The position numbers and the translations under genes are program-made. DNA of 64,000 nucleotides from Clostridia bacterium. Its GTDB lineage: Bacteria > Bacillota > Clostridia > Christensenellales > Aristaeellaceae. This document shows positions 24,256 to 33,312 of the stretch, one piece after another. The notes under the pieces were generated by a model. It did not search any database. It had not been told where the DNA came from and worked only from the letters and a program-made list of their open reading frames with translations. The stretch is taken from the NCBI GenBank assembly GCA_017509255.1, contig JAFWQA010000014.1, forward strand, positions 33,663 through 97,662. Reading direction: 5' to 3'. The first letter of the stretch is position 1. The number at the start of each line of letters is the position of its first letter.

Positions 24256-26265
24256 ATGAAAGCACTAATTCTTAATTCTGGCCTCGGCTCCCGGATGGGA
24301 GTCCTCACCTCAGAGCACCCTAAATGCATGACGGAGATCAGCTCGAATGAAACGATCTTTTCTCGTCAGCTGAAGCAGATTGCCGAGGCAGGGATTGAGG
24401 AAGTTGTAATCACTACTGGATACTATGACGGCGTTCTGGTAAATTACTGCAATTCGCTCGACTTGCCGCTGCATTATACCTTTGTGAAGAATCCTATCTA
24501 CGACAAAACCAACTACATTTATTCCATCTACTGTGCAAGAGAATACTTGGAAGATGACATTATTCTCATGCATGGGGACTTGGTCTTCGAGAATGAGGTC
24601 TTTGATCGTGTAATTGCTTCTTCTGTTTCCTGCATGACCGTTTCCTCCACGCTGTCGCTTCCTGAGAAGGATTTCAAAGCGGTTGTTCACGACGGCATGG
24701 TCATGAAAGTCGGTGTCGAGTTCTTCAACGACGCGATGGAAGCACAGGCTCTCTATAAACTGAACAAAGAAGACTGGATGGTATGGCTGAATAAGATCAT
24801 CGAGTTCTGTGAGACTGAAAAGACGAAGGTCTACGCTGAGAATGCTCTGAACGAGCTGAACGGTACGGCCAATATTCATGCTCTAGATGTTGAAAATCTT
24901 CTCTGCTCAGAGATCGACAACCCTGAGGATCTGGCTGTTGTAATATCGAAGTTGAAGGAGATCCAGTCTCGTACAGTTTACATGTGCTTCGCTTCCGATA
25001 TTATTCATGGCGGTCATATTGCCATCATCAAAAAGGCACAGAAGCTTGGAAAGCTGATCATTGGCGTGTTGTCTGATGAAGCTGTTGCCTCCTATAAGCG
25101 TATGCCCTTGGTCCCGGCATCTGAGCGGAAGGTTATGTTTGAGAACATTGCCGGTGTGTATAAAGTTGTTGACCAGAACACATTGAGCTACAAGGAAAAC
25201 CTGGAGAAGTATAAACCTTCCATCGTTGTTCACGGTGACGACTGGGTGTCCGGATTCCAGCGTCTAATCCGCGATGAAGTGACGGCGATTCTTGCCTCTT
25301 ACGGCGGAAAACTCGTAGAGTATCCATATTCAACTGATCCGAAGTATGCTGAAATTGATGCCAGGACTCGCTCTGATCTTGCCATGCCTGATATCCGTCG
25401 TGGACGCCTTAAAAGAATGCTGGATGCAAAGGGCCTTGTGACGGTCATGGAAGCACATGATGGCCTCACTGGTTTGATCGTTGAGAATACTGTAGTTCAC
25501 CAGGATGGCGGCGCTCACCAGTTTGATGCTATGTGGATCAGCTCTTTGTGTGATTCCACTGCCAAGGGCAAGCCGGACATCGAGCTTGTGGATATGACCA
25601 GCCGTTTTCGTACGATAGAGGACATTACTGAAGTCACGACAAAGCCTATCATCTTTGACGGTGATACCGGAGGAAAGACTGAGCACTTTGTATATACCGT
25701 CCGGAGCTTGGAGCGGTTGGGAGTCAGCATGGTCATCATCGAGGACAAGACTGGTCTCAAGAAGAACAGTCTGTTCGGAACCGAAGTTGTCCAGACTCAG
25801 GATAACATTGAGAACTTCAGCGCGAAGATTCGTGCTGGTAAGAAGGCGCAGCGTACCAAGGAGTTCATGATCTGCGCGAGAATCGAGAGCCTCATCCTCG
25901 AACAGGGTATGGAAGATGCGCTGACACGTGCTTTTGCTTTTGTGGAAGCCGGTGCCGATGCTATCATGATCCACAGCCGGAAGAAAGACCCCTCCGAGAT
26001 TCAGGAGTTCATTGAGAAGTTCCGGGTGAAGGATAAGGCCACACCCATTGTTCTCGTTCCCACGTCTTTCAATTCTGTAACTGAGGAGGAGTGGAAAGAA
26101 CGCGGTGCTAACATCATTATCTACGCAAATCAGCTCATGAGAGCGGAAGTTCCCGCAATGCAGAAGGCAGCTGAGATGATTCTGGAAAACCACAGAGCTG
26201 AAGAGTGCGATGCGATGCTGATGCCGTTCAAAGACATCATCCGTTTGATCCCGGCAGAGGGCTAA
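24256..26265 (+). CDS. Three-domain fusion: nucleotidyltransferase, cytidylyltransferase and PEP mutase
   Basis: 669 aa, cytoplasmic. Domain 1 (about 1-235) is a LicC/RfbA-type nucleotidyltransferase: LNSGLGSRMG, HPKCMTEI, DKTNYIYSI, LMHGDLVF. Domain 2 (about 240-385) is a TagD/GCT-like cytidylyltransferase with the HxGH motif as HGGH at 251-254. Domain 3 (about 388-669) is a phosphoenolpyruvate mutase with IIFDGDTGGKTEHF and the diagnostic EDKTGLKKNS at 496-505, which separates mutases from isocitrate lyases. The mutase makes phosphonopyruvate from PEP; one or both nucleotidyl domains presumably activate the finished phosphonate with CTP. Ppm joined to one nucleotidyl domain is known; both together is unusual. 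The stop is 3 nt before the dehydrogenase gene. Confidence 0.92.
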   Translation: MKALILNSGLGSRMGVLTSEHPKCMTEISSNETIFSRQLKQIAEAGIEEVVITTGYYDGVLVNYCNSLDLPLHYTFVKNPIYDKTNYIYSIYCAREYLEDDIILMHGDLVFENEVFDRVIASSVSCMTVSSTLSLPEKDFKAVVHDGMVMKVGVEFFNDAMEAQALYKLNKEDWMVWLNKIIEFCETEKTKVYAENALNELNGTANIHALDVENLLCSEIDNPEDLAVVISKLKEIQSRTVYMCFASDIIHGGHIAIIKKAQKLGKLIIGVLSDEAVASYKRMPLVPASERKVMFENIAGVYKVVDQNTLSYKENLEKYKPSIVVHGDDWVSGFQRLIRDEVTAILASYGGKLVEYPYSTDPKYAEIDARTRSDLAMPDIRRGRLKRMLDAKGLVTVMEAHDGLTGLIVENTVVHQDGGAHQFDAMWISSLCDSTAKGKPDIELVDMTSRFRTIEDITEVTTKPIIFDGDTGGKTEHFVYTVRSLERLGVSMVIIEDKTGLKKNSLFGTEVVQTQDNIENFSAKIRAGKKAQRTKEFMICARIESLILEQGMEDALTRAFAFVEAGADAIMIHSRKKDPSEIQEFIEKFRVKDKATPIVLVPTSFNSVTEEEWKERGANIIIYANQLMRAEVPAMQKAAEMILENHRAEECDAMLMPFKDIIRLIPAEG

Positions 26266-26268
26266 AAA

Positions 26269-27399
26269 ATGGAACAGAGGATAATAACAGCAAGTGATAA
26301 TTACATAGGGTTTGATCAGTGGATTCAAGAGAATGGATGCAAGAAAATCCTGATGGTTTGTGATGGCTCCATTTGGCACATGGACGGATTTAATAAGCAT
26401 CTGGAAGAAGTTGAGAAAACGGAGGTCGAGATGATCGGTTTCCGTGACTTCCAGTCGAATCCGTTATATGAATCAGTCGTAAAAGGTGTTGAGCTTTTCA
26501 GAGAGGAAAAATGCGATAGTATCATGGCCGTCGGCGGCGGCTCTGCGATGGATGTTGCGAAATGCATAAAGTTGTATTCGGGTTGCTCTGGAGATGGCGC
26601 AGAAGGCTCTTGGCTGAACGCAGAAATCGTCCCGAACAGTATCCCGTTCATAGCGATGCCCACAACGGCAGGAACTGGAAGCGAGGCTACCCGCTATGCA
26701 GTCATTTACCATAATGATGCTAAGCAGAGCATCACTAGCGAGAGCATTATACCTGGTATTGTTTTGATGGACCCTAATGCACTTAAAACGCTCCCGTTAT
26801 ATCAGAAGAAAGCAACTATGATGGACGCCTTGTGCCATGCCATCGAGTCTTTCTGGTCGGTGAACAGTACAGATCAAAGCAAGGAGTATAGCAGAGCGGC
26901 AATTCAAGCTGTGTTGAAGCATATGAATGGTTATCTTGCAAACACCGAGGATGGTAACGCTGGAATGCTCAAAGCTGCACACACTGCCGGGCAGGCCATT
27001 AACATCACCCAAACAACAGCTGGCCATGCCATGTGCTATAAGATCACAAGCCTTTTTAGATCAGCCCATGGGCATGCTGCTATCCTTTGTGACCGTGTGC
27101 TCTTCCCCTGGATGGTTGAGAACACTGATAAGTGTATTGATCCAAGGGGTGAGGAGTATCTAAGGGCTACGCTTGATGAGATCGGACATGCTATGGGTTG
27201 TGAGGATGCGAAGGCAGGAGCTGACAAGCTGAAAAGTATCTTTGATGAACTCGGTCTCGAAGTCCCGACCGCCTCAGCAGAGCAATTTGAGATCTTGAAA
27301 AACTCTGTCAACCCGGTCAGATTGAAGAATCATCCTATAGCCTTGGACGTCGATACGATAGACTCTCTCTACCATACTATTCTGAACGGAGAATCATAA
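26269..27399 (+). CDS. Iron-type alcohol dehydrogenase, likely phosphonoacetaldehyde reductase
   Basis: Group III metal-dependent dehydrogenase of 376 aa. The nucleotide site is MAVGGGSAMDVAKCI, followed by PTTAGTGSEATRYAV; metal ligands lie in DALCHAIESFW and the His-rich SAHGHAAILCD. Between PEP mutase and phosphonopyruvate decarboxylase genes, the natural reaction is phosphonoacetaldehyde to 2-hydroxyethylphosphonate, as done by PhpC/FomC-type members of this family. No aminotransferase is present, so 2-aminoethylphosphonate is not the expected product. It begins 4 nt after the fusion gene and overlaps the next gene by 1 nt. Function is assigned mainly from context. Confidence 0.85.
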   Translation: MEQRIITASDNYIGFDQWIQENGCKKILMVCDGSIWHMDGFNKHLEEVEKTEVEMIGFRDFQSNPLYESVVKGVELFREEKCDSIMAVGGGSAMDVAKCIKLYSGCSGDGAEGSWLNAEIVPNSIPFIAMPTTAGTGSEATRYAVIYHNDAKQSITSESIIPGIVLMDPNALKTLPLYQKKATMMDALCHAIESFWSVNSTDQSKEYSRAAIQAVLKHMNGYLANTEDGNAGMLKAAHTAGQAINITQTTAGHAMCYKITSLFRSAHGHAAILCDRVLFPWMVENTDKCIDPRGEEYLRATLDEIGHAMGCEDAKAGADKLKSIFDELGLEVPTASAEQFEILKNSVNPVRLKNHPIALDVDTIDSLYHTILNGES

Positions 27400-28532
27400 T
27401 GAAGGTTGAAAAGTTAGTAGAGATCATTGGCTCTGATTTTTATACCGGAGTGCCTGACAGCCAGCTGAAAGCTCTTTGCAACTATCTGATGGCTACCTAC
27501 GGTATTGATCCTCATCATCATGTGATTGCTGCAAACGAAGGCAACTGCACAGCCTTGGCGGCCGGATATCACCTGGCAACTGGCAAGATTCCCGTGGTTT
27601 ACATGCAGAACAGCGGCGAGGGTAATATCATCAACCCAGTGGCAAGCCTGCTCAACGATAAGGTTTATGCAATCCCCATCATTTTCGTCGTCGGTTGGCG
27701 TGGCGAACCCGGAATCCATGATGAACCTCAGCATATTTACCAAGGCGAAGTAACCGTAAAACTGCTAGAGGATATGGATATTAAGCCTTTTGTCATTGGC
27801 AAAGATACGACTGATGATGAAGTGATGACAGTGATGAAAGAGTTCAGAAATGTTCTCGCTACTGGTAAAGATGTCGCGTTTGTAATCCGCAAGGGCGCTC
27901 TGACCGATGCTCCAAAGGTGGAATATAAGAACGACAATCACATGATCCGTGAAGAGATTATCAAACATATTGTCAAGGCCAGTGGCGAAGATCCGATTGT
28001 CAGCACTACGGGGAAAGCTAGCCGTGAGTTGTTTGAGACTCGTGCGGCCAACGGTCAGAGCCACAAGTACGATTTCCTGACCGTCGGGTCCATGGGCCAT
28101 AGCAGTTCTATCGCTTTAGGCATCGCTATCAACAAGCCGGAACAGCGCATTTGGTGCGTGGACGGTGACGGTGCCGTTCTTATGCATATGGGTTCTATGG
28201 CGGTATTGGGAAGCAATAAGCCAAAGAATTTAGTCCACGTTGTTATCAACAATGGCGCACATGAGACCGTTGGTGGTATGCCTACGGTTGCAGCGGATAT
28301 TGACCTCGTTGGTGTAGCAAAAGCGTGCGGATATCCATATGCAGTATCTGTTGACTGCTTTGAGAAGCTGGATAAGGAACTTGAAGCAGCAAAAGAGCGC
28401 GGAGAACTGAGCTTGATCGAAGTGAAGTGCTCTATCGGCGCGCGTGAGGATCTTGGGAGGCCAACCACAACTGCTCTTGAAAACAAACAATATTTTATGG
28501 AGTATTTGAAGACCCTATCACGAGAAAAGTAA
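27399..28532 (+). CDS. Phosphonopyruvate decarboxylase
   Basis: ThDP enzyme of 377 aa that decarboxylates phosphonopyruvate to phosphonoacetaldehyde, pulling the unfavourable PEP mutase equilibrium forward. Visible are the early FYTGVPDSQLKALCNYL and ANEGNCTALAAGYHLATG (with the conserved Glu), VVGWRGEPGIHDEPQH, and the ThDP/Mg site WCVDGDGAVLMHMGSMA followed by VINNGAHETVGG. These are hallmark texts of Ppd rather than of sulfopyruvate or acetolactate enzymes. Normal length. The ATG overlaps the stop of the dehydrogenase (TAATG). It ends the phosphonate block; 189 nt of AT-rich non-coding sequence follow. Confidence 0.93.
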   Translation: MKVEKLVEIIGSDFYTGVPDSQLKALCNYLMATYGIDPHHHVIAANEGNCTALAAGYHLATGKIPVVYMQNSGEGNIINPVASLLNDKVYAIPIIFVVGWRGEPGIHDEPQHIYQGEVTVKLLEDMDIKPFVIGKDTTDDEVMTVMKEFRNVLATGKDVAFVIRKGALTDAPKVEYKNDNHMIREEIIKHIVKASGEDPIVSTTGKASRELFETRAANGQSHKYDFLTVGSMGHSSSIALGIAINKPEQRIWCVDGDGAVLMHMGSMAVLGSNKPKNLVHVVINNGAHETVGGMPTVAADIDLVGVAKACGYPYAVSVDCFEKLDKELEAAKERGELSLIEVKCSIGAREDLGRPTTTALENKQYFMEYLKTLSREK

Positions 28533-28721
28533 CACTGCAATAAAAAATCTTTTCGTACTTATCGGCAATAGCATATAGCAGTATTTATAAGGAATTTCAT
28601 ATACTGTTTCTATGATATACTGCCCTTCATGTTTATACTAAAGGATGCCTTTTTTCTGTATAGATAACCTTGGAGTCGTGATGATTATTTTGTCTTCGTT
28701 CAAACAAAAGGAGTATTATTG

Positions 28722-29858
28722 ATGGAATCTAGAGCCAGGATGATAAGGATTCTTATGGTGCTAGGAAATACAGGACGTGGCGGTGCGCAGGCATATGCAA
28801 TGAATGTTCTACGGAGTATTGACAGATCACGATTTCATATTGATTTTGTTGTAAACTATATCTATGAAAATGGATATACTGATGAGATACGTGAAAACGG
28901 AAGTACGATACATGTCATTCCAAAGTTTAAAGGGACGAATTATTTTGCATATGTACGAGCTTTTAATAAAGTTCTTGATGCAGGAAATTATGATATCATT
29001 CACGGTCACGTCAGTAGTTCAGCCTCTATATATTTAAGAATCGCTAAAGAGCATCATTGCATAACAATTGCTCACAGTCATAGCGCAGGATATAGAGGGA
29101 ATGGGATAGAGCAGCAGATAAAAAGAGTATTTACTTTTGGAGCAAAAAAACAGGCTGATTATTGGTTTGGGTGTTCCCGTCTTGCTGCAGAGCGAATGTT
29201 TGGTCGCAATTACAAGTCTAATCCTAAGTATCATGATATTCCGAATGCTATTATAGTAGATAGATACAGATATAATGAGGAGATTAGAGCGAGAATTAGA
29301 GAACAGTATGGCATCTCGAATGATGCGATAGTCTATGGGCATGTAGGTTCATTCTCTGCTCCTAAAAATCATAGGTTTTTAATAGAGGTTTTTAAGAAAA
29401 TCTATAGCGATCAAAGAGAAAAAGCATGCTTTATATTAGTGGGAGATGGATTGCTAAAAGATAATATTCGAAAAATGGTCATGCAAAATGGACTATCAGA
29501 TCGAGTCATTTTTACTGGAAATGTTGACAACGTAAATGAGTTTCTTATGGCTATGGATGTACTCGTTTTCCCGTCACTTTTTGAGGGCTTTCCTGTTACA
29601 TTACTTGAAGCACAAGCTGCTGGGCTTCCTTGCATTTCATCTGATACAATTACTTCAGAGGTAAATATAACAGAAAATGTTATGCCTACATCTTTAAGCG
29701 CAGGGGCTGATTATTGGGCAAAAAAGGGTGAAGTGATTGAAAAGAGAGATCGTACAGTTGCAAATGATATTATTGCGGACTCTGTTTATAATGTAAACAA
29801 AAGCATCAGTTTACTTATGGAACTGTATAAAAAAATGGTTACAAATCACAGTAATTGA
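28722..29858 (+). CDS. GT4-family glycosyltransferase
   Basis: GT-B glycosyltransferase of 378 aa. The Gly-rich acceptor loop is VLGNTGRGGAQAYAMNVL, and the donor site shows GSFSAPKNH and FEGFPVTLLEAQAAGLP with the E-x7-E. ATG 28722 has AAAGGAG 8 nt upstream; TTG 28719 is a weaker alternative. The text resembles EpsF-like enzymes of Gram-positive EPS loci. Sequence is markedly AT-rich compared with the phosphonate block before it, suggesting a different source. Sugar donor unknown. Confidence 0.9.
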   Translation: MESRARMIRILMVLGNTGRGGAQAYAMNVLRSIDRSRFHIDFVVNYIYENGYTDEIRENGSTIHVIPKFKGTNYFAYVRAFNKVLDAGNYDIIHGHVSSSASIYLRIAKEHHCITIAHSHSAGYRGNGIEQQIKRVFTFGAKKQADYWFGCSRLAAERMFGRNYKSNPKYHDIPNAIIVDRYRYNEEIRARIREQYGISNDAIVYGHVGSFSAPKNHRFLIEVFKKIYSDQREKACFILVGDGLLKDNIRKMVMQNGLSDRVIFTGNVDNVNEFLMAMDVLVFPSLFEGFPVTLLEAQAAGLPCISSDTITSEVNITENVMPTSLSAGADYWAKKGEVIEKRDRTVANDIIADSVYNVNKSISLLMELYKKMVTNHSN

Positions 29859-29879
29859 TATGAACTATGGAGGAAGACT

Positions 29880-30593
29880 TTGAGTAATTATTTGTTTCGC
29901 TTGGATGACGCTTCAGACTATATGGATATAGAGAAGTGGAATAGAATAGAGAGCATACTCGATCAATATGGGATAAAGCCGATATTTGGAATTATCCCTC
30001 AAAACGCAGATGAGACTTTGGTTTCCAAATATGCACGTAACGAAGATTTTTGGAGCCTTATGCATAGTTGGATCGATAAAGGATGGACTCCCGCTATGCA
30101 TGGCTATGAGCATCGATATGTAACTGAAGAGGGAGGAATTAATCCTGTTAACAAAAGGTCTGAATTTGCAGGGCTGTCATATGAAATCCAGGCGGAGAAG
30201 ATAAGAAAAGGCTATACGATCCTTGAAAAGAATGGTATTCATCCAACTATTTTCTTCGCTCCTTCGCATACATTTGATGAGAATACATTGAAGGCATTAA
30301 AAAATCATACAACTATAAGAATAATAAGTGATACGATTGCGTGGGATATTTATAAAACTGGGGAGTTTTGGTTCATTCCTCAACAAAGTGGAAGGGTAAG
30401 AAAGCTGCCTTTCAAAACGGTCACCTTTTGTTATCATCCAAATACGATGAGTAGTGATTCTTTCATAAAACTAGAGAACTTTTTGAGAAGCAATAAGGAA
30501 CATTTTTGTTCTTCCCAGAGTTTAAAATACATCGATAGACAGAAAACACTATTCGACAAATTACTACAGAAAACTTATTTTTTAATGCATTGA
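29880..30593 (+). CDS. Polysaccharide deacetylase-like protein (DUF2334-type)
   Basis: 237 aa, no signal peptide, so cytoplasmic. It shows the metal-binding deacetylase layout: the early Asp pair in FRLDDASDYM, His in AMHGYEHRY, and FFAPSHTFDENTLKAL. This corresponds to NodB-type motifs 1 to 3 in the DUF2334 style. A possible role is removing an acetyl from an N-acetyl sugar on a lipid-linked or nucleotide-linked intermediate. The start codon is TTG with GGAGGAAGACT before it. A second, different deacetylase-like protein is encoded at 34592. Confidence 0.8.
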   Translation: MSNYLFRLDDASDYMDIEKWNRIESILDQYGIKPIFGIIPQNADETLVSKYARNEDFWSLMHSWIDKGWTPAMHGYEHRYVTEEGGINPVNKRSEFAGLSYEIQAEKIRKGYTILEKNGIHPTIFFAPSHTFDENTLKALKNHTTIRIISDTIAWDIYKTGEFWFIPQQSGRVRKLPFKTVTFCYHPNTMSSDSFIKLENFLRSNKEHFCSSQSLKYIDRQKTLFDKLLQKTYFLMH

Positions 30594-30621
30594 ACAATTA
30601 TACTTTTGCGAGGAATCGGTG

Positions 30622-31704
30622 ATGAAAACACTCCTATTTTACATTAATGCAATTAATGGGGGCGGGGCGGAGAGAGTTATCCTACAATTAGCACATCATT
30701 TTGCCGATATAGGGTATCGTTCCGTTTTAGTAACGTCGTTTGTCGACGAAGGAAAAGAATATGATATTCCCCAAAATGTAATTCGTCTTTCCATCGAACA
30801 GGAAGAGATAAAGCAGTCTAGGATAAAAAGAAACTTTTCCCGAATAACAAAACTTCGTAGATTTATAAAGCAAGAAACTCCGGTTGCGGTTGTTTCATTT
30901 ATGGCAGAACCTAATTTTCGGGCGTTGATTGCTACACTTGGATTAAGGACAAAACGAATTATCTCTGTGAGGAATGACCCTAAGCACGAGTATTCAGGTA
31001 AACTCGGAAAGTTTATAGGTAAATATATATTGCCGTTAGCAGATGGATGCGTTTTTCAGACCGAAGAAGCAAAAGCATGGTTTCCTAAAAGATTACAAAG
31101 AAAATCCAAAGTTATTTTGAATGATGTGAAAGAAGAATTCTTTGAAGTACATCGAGAAAAAACCAATAATGTCGTTTCTATTGGACGGTTGAGCAAGCAA
31201 AAAAATCATTCTCTTCTAATTGATGCGTTTTCTTTGATCGCCAAGAAATATCCTGATGAAAAGTTGCTTTTGTTTGGGGAAGGCATACTCGAAAATGATT
31301 TGAAACAGAAGATTAAGTCTTTGGGATTGCAGGAACAAGTTATGCTAATAGGCCAGACGAACAATGTTGCAGATGTATTAAAAGAAGCAAAAATATTTGT
31401 CCTTTCCTCCGACTATGAAGGAATGCCCAATTGCTTAATGGAGGCGCTAGCAGCTGGAGTGCCATGTATCTCAACAGACTGCCCATGTGGTGGGCCCAAG
31501 GAAATTATTGATAATGGAAACAATGGGATTTTGGTTCCAATACAAGATCCTGATGCTATGTGCCAAGCGTTGGATAAACTTCTTTCTGATATAGAATATG
31601 CTGAAGCAATTGGTAAGACAGCAAAAGAATCTGCGCTTAGGTTCCATCCAAATAAGATCTTCATGGAATGGAAATCTTATGTCGAAGAGGTAATTAATCG
31701 ATGA
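30622..31704 (+). CDS. GT4-family glycosyltransferase
   Basis: GT-B glycosyltransferase, 360 aa from the ATG at 30622 (GTG 30619 possible). The acceptor loop is INAINGGGAERVILQLAHHF; the donor region has VSIGRLSKQKNHSLLI and YEGMPNCLMEALAAGVP, then TDCPCGGPKEIIDNG. This last block is typical of GalNAc/Gal-transferring members such as PglH/PglJ-like enzymes, but the donor cannot be fixed. Its stop overlaps the start of the acyltransferase (ATGA), so the two are translationally coupled. Confidence 0.9.
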   Translation: MKTLLFYINAINGGGAERVILQLAHHFADIGYRSVLVTSFVDEGKEYDIPQNVIRLSIEQEEIKQSRIKRNFSRITKLRRFIKQETPVAVVSFMAEPNFRALIATLGLRTKRIISVRNDPKHEYSGKLGKFIGKYILPLADGCVFQTEEAKAWFPKRLQRKSKVILNDVKEEFFEVHREKTNNVVSIGRLSKQKNHSLLIDAFSLIAKKYPDEKLLLFGEGILENDLKQKIKSLGLQEQVMLIGQTNNVADVLKEAKIFVLSSDYEGMPNCLMEALAAGVPCISTDCPCGGPKEIIDNGNNGILVPIQDPDAMCQALDKLLSDIEYAEAIGKTAKESALRFHPNKIFMEWKSYVEEVINR

Positions 31705-32219
31705 AATTTATAACAATTATAAAACAAATAAAGAGACGTCTAAAGGGCAGCTTAAAAATAGCTAAAGAAGACGGAATGATTGTAGAAGAAGGAGTTTCTG
31801 TTCTTGGAGGAGTTAATTTCGGTAGTGAACCATACCTTATAACGCTAAGAAAAAAATGTAGAATCACATCAGATGTTGTATTTGTGACACATGATGGAGG
31901 AACTTGGGCATTTCGCAATCATTGGGAAAAATATAAGGATGTAATTAAATATGGAAAAATTGAAGTGGGAGAAGAAGCTTTCATTGGCACACGAAGTATA
32001 ATAATGCCCGGTGTTAGAATCGGTAATCACTCTGTAGTGGGGGCAGGAAGTGTCGTGACAAAGGATGTACCGGACTATACAGTTGTAGCAGGAGTTCCAG
32101 CAAAAGTTATCTGCACAACGCAGGAATACGCAGAAAGAAGTCTTGCTGGTATGCCAGACGGATTTAACAAATTAGAATATGACACAGATAAAAAATCGCA
32201 TTTGCTTAACATTTTGTGA
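31701..32219 (+). CDS. Hexapeptide-repeat acyltransferase
   Basis: Left-handed beta-helix acyltransferase, 172 aa. It carries hexapeptide repeats (IEVGEEAFIGTRSIIMPGVR, IGNHSVVGAGSVVTKDVPDY, TVVAGVPAKVI) and the catalytic-type His in VFVTHDGGTWAF. Such enzymes O-acetylate sugar residues of capsules and EPS using acetyl-CoA. Overlaps the preceding GT gene by 4 nt, so its target may be the sugar which that GT adds. Other acyl groups are possible. Confidence 0.88.
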   Translation: MKFITIIKQIKRRLKGSLKIAKEDGMIVEEGVSVLGGVNFGSEPYLITLRKKCRITSDVVFVTHDGGTWAFRNHWEKYKDVIKYGKIEVGEEAFIGTRSIIMPGVRIGNHSVVGAGSVVTKDVPDYTVVAGVPAKVICTTQEYAERSLAGMPDGFNKLEYDTDKKSHLLNIL

Positions 32220-32234
32220 TGCAGAGGGAACAAC

Positions 32235-33302
32235 GTGAAAATATTAACACTAATTAGTGCTCTTGGTATAGGCGGAGCACAGCAGATGGTATATGAACTG
32301 ATTAAGAATATCGACAATAAAGAGTTCGATATGACGGTCCTGAGCTATGGTGGGAAAAGTAATAATGCGCTCGAAAGCAGAATGGAACAGGTGTGTTCTG
32401 TAAAGTATCTAGAATATGCAGGCCATATAGGTTTACAGAAAATAATTAAGGTCATGAAATGTATGACTTCTTTCCATCCTGACATAATTCATGTTCATAT
32501 GGGTGGTGTGGCTTTTGCAATTCCGTGGGGATTGATTCATCATAAGCCTGTTATAGTGACAGTTCATACAAAGCCAGAAAATGCGTTTAGTCAAAAGAAT
32601 GAGAAATTAGTTAGATACGGTATTAAAAAAGGCGCTGTTGTGCTTGTCGCTGTCTCCGAAGAAAACTATAAAAAAGTAAGAGAATATTTTAATATTATCG
32701 ATGACAATCAATGCCTGTATATAAATAACGGTGTTGATGTTAACAGATTTTATAGAGAGAAGCATGATGGTTTTGCTTTCATCAATGTTGCAACGCAAGA
32801 TGAAAACAAAAATCAATCAATATTGTTGAAAGCATTTAAGAAAATACATATGTTGCATCCCAATACAAAACTATATCTTATCGGAGATGGTCCTTGCCAT
32901 AGTCAGTTGATTGAATTAAGACATGAATTAAAACTGGATGATGTTGTGGATATACCAGGTTCAATTGGGAATCCGGAAGTATATTATGCGAAAGCGGATG
33001 TTTATGTCCAAACCTCTCATCGGGAGGCTATGCCGTTATCTATATTAGAAGCCATTTCTGCTGGATTGCCTATAATATCGACAGATGTTGGCGGAATTAA
33101 AGATGTAGTAGATACTAATGGTTATTTGGTTAATGACAATGATGAAGATGCCCTTTATAATGCTATGAAAAATGTGCTGGAATGTTCATCAGTCGAATTA
33201 AAACAAATGGAAGCAAGGTCTAGTGAGATAGCTGACTGTTATTCTTCAAAAAAAATGGCCCAGAAATACTGTCAGTTATATCGACAATGTATCAGCAAAT
33301 GA
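32235..33302 (+). CDS. GT4-family glycosyltransferase
   Basis: GT-B glycosyltransferase of 355 aa with acceptor loop ISALGIGGAQQMVYELI, IIHVHMGGVAFAIPWG, and the donor site SHREAMPLSILEAISAGLP followed by IISTDVGGIKDVV. The start is GTG at 32235 with AGAGGG upstream. Fourth GT of the cassette; with the priming enzyme this implies a repeat unit of at least four to five sugars. Donor unknown. Confidence 0.9.
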   Translation: MKILTLISALGIGGAQQMVYELIKNIDNKEFDMTVLSYGGKSNNALESRMEQVCSVKYLEYAGHIGLQKIIKVMKCMTSFHPDIIHVHMGGVAFAIPWGLIHHKPVIVTVHTKPENAFSQKNEKLVRYGIKKGAVVLVAVSEENYKKVREYFNIIDDNQCLYINNGVDVNRFYREKHDGFAFINVATQDENKNQSILLKAFKKIHMLHPNTKLYLIGDGPCHSQLIELRHELKLDDVVDIPGSIGNPEVYYAKADVYVQTSHREAMPLSILEAISAGLPIISTDVGGIKDVVDTNGYLVNDNDEDALYNAMKNVLECSSVELKQMEARSSEIADCYSSKKMAQKYCQLYRQCISK

Positions 33303-33312
33303 GGATAGGACA

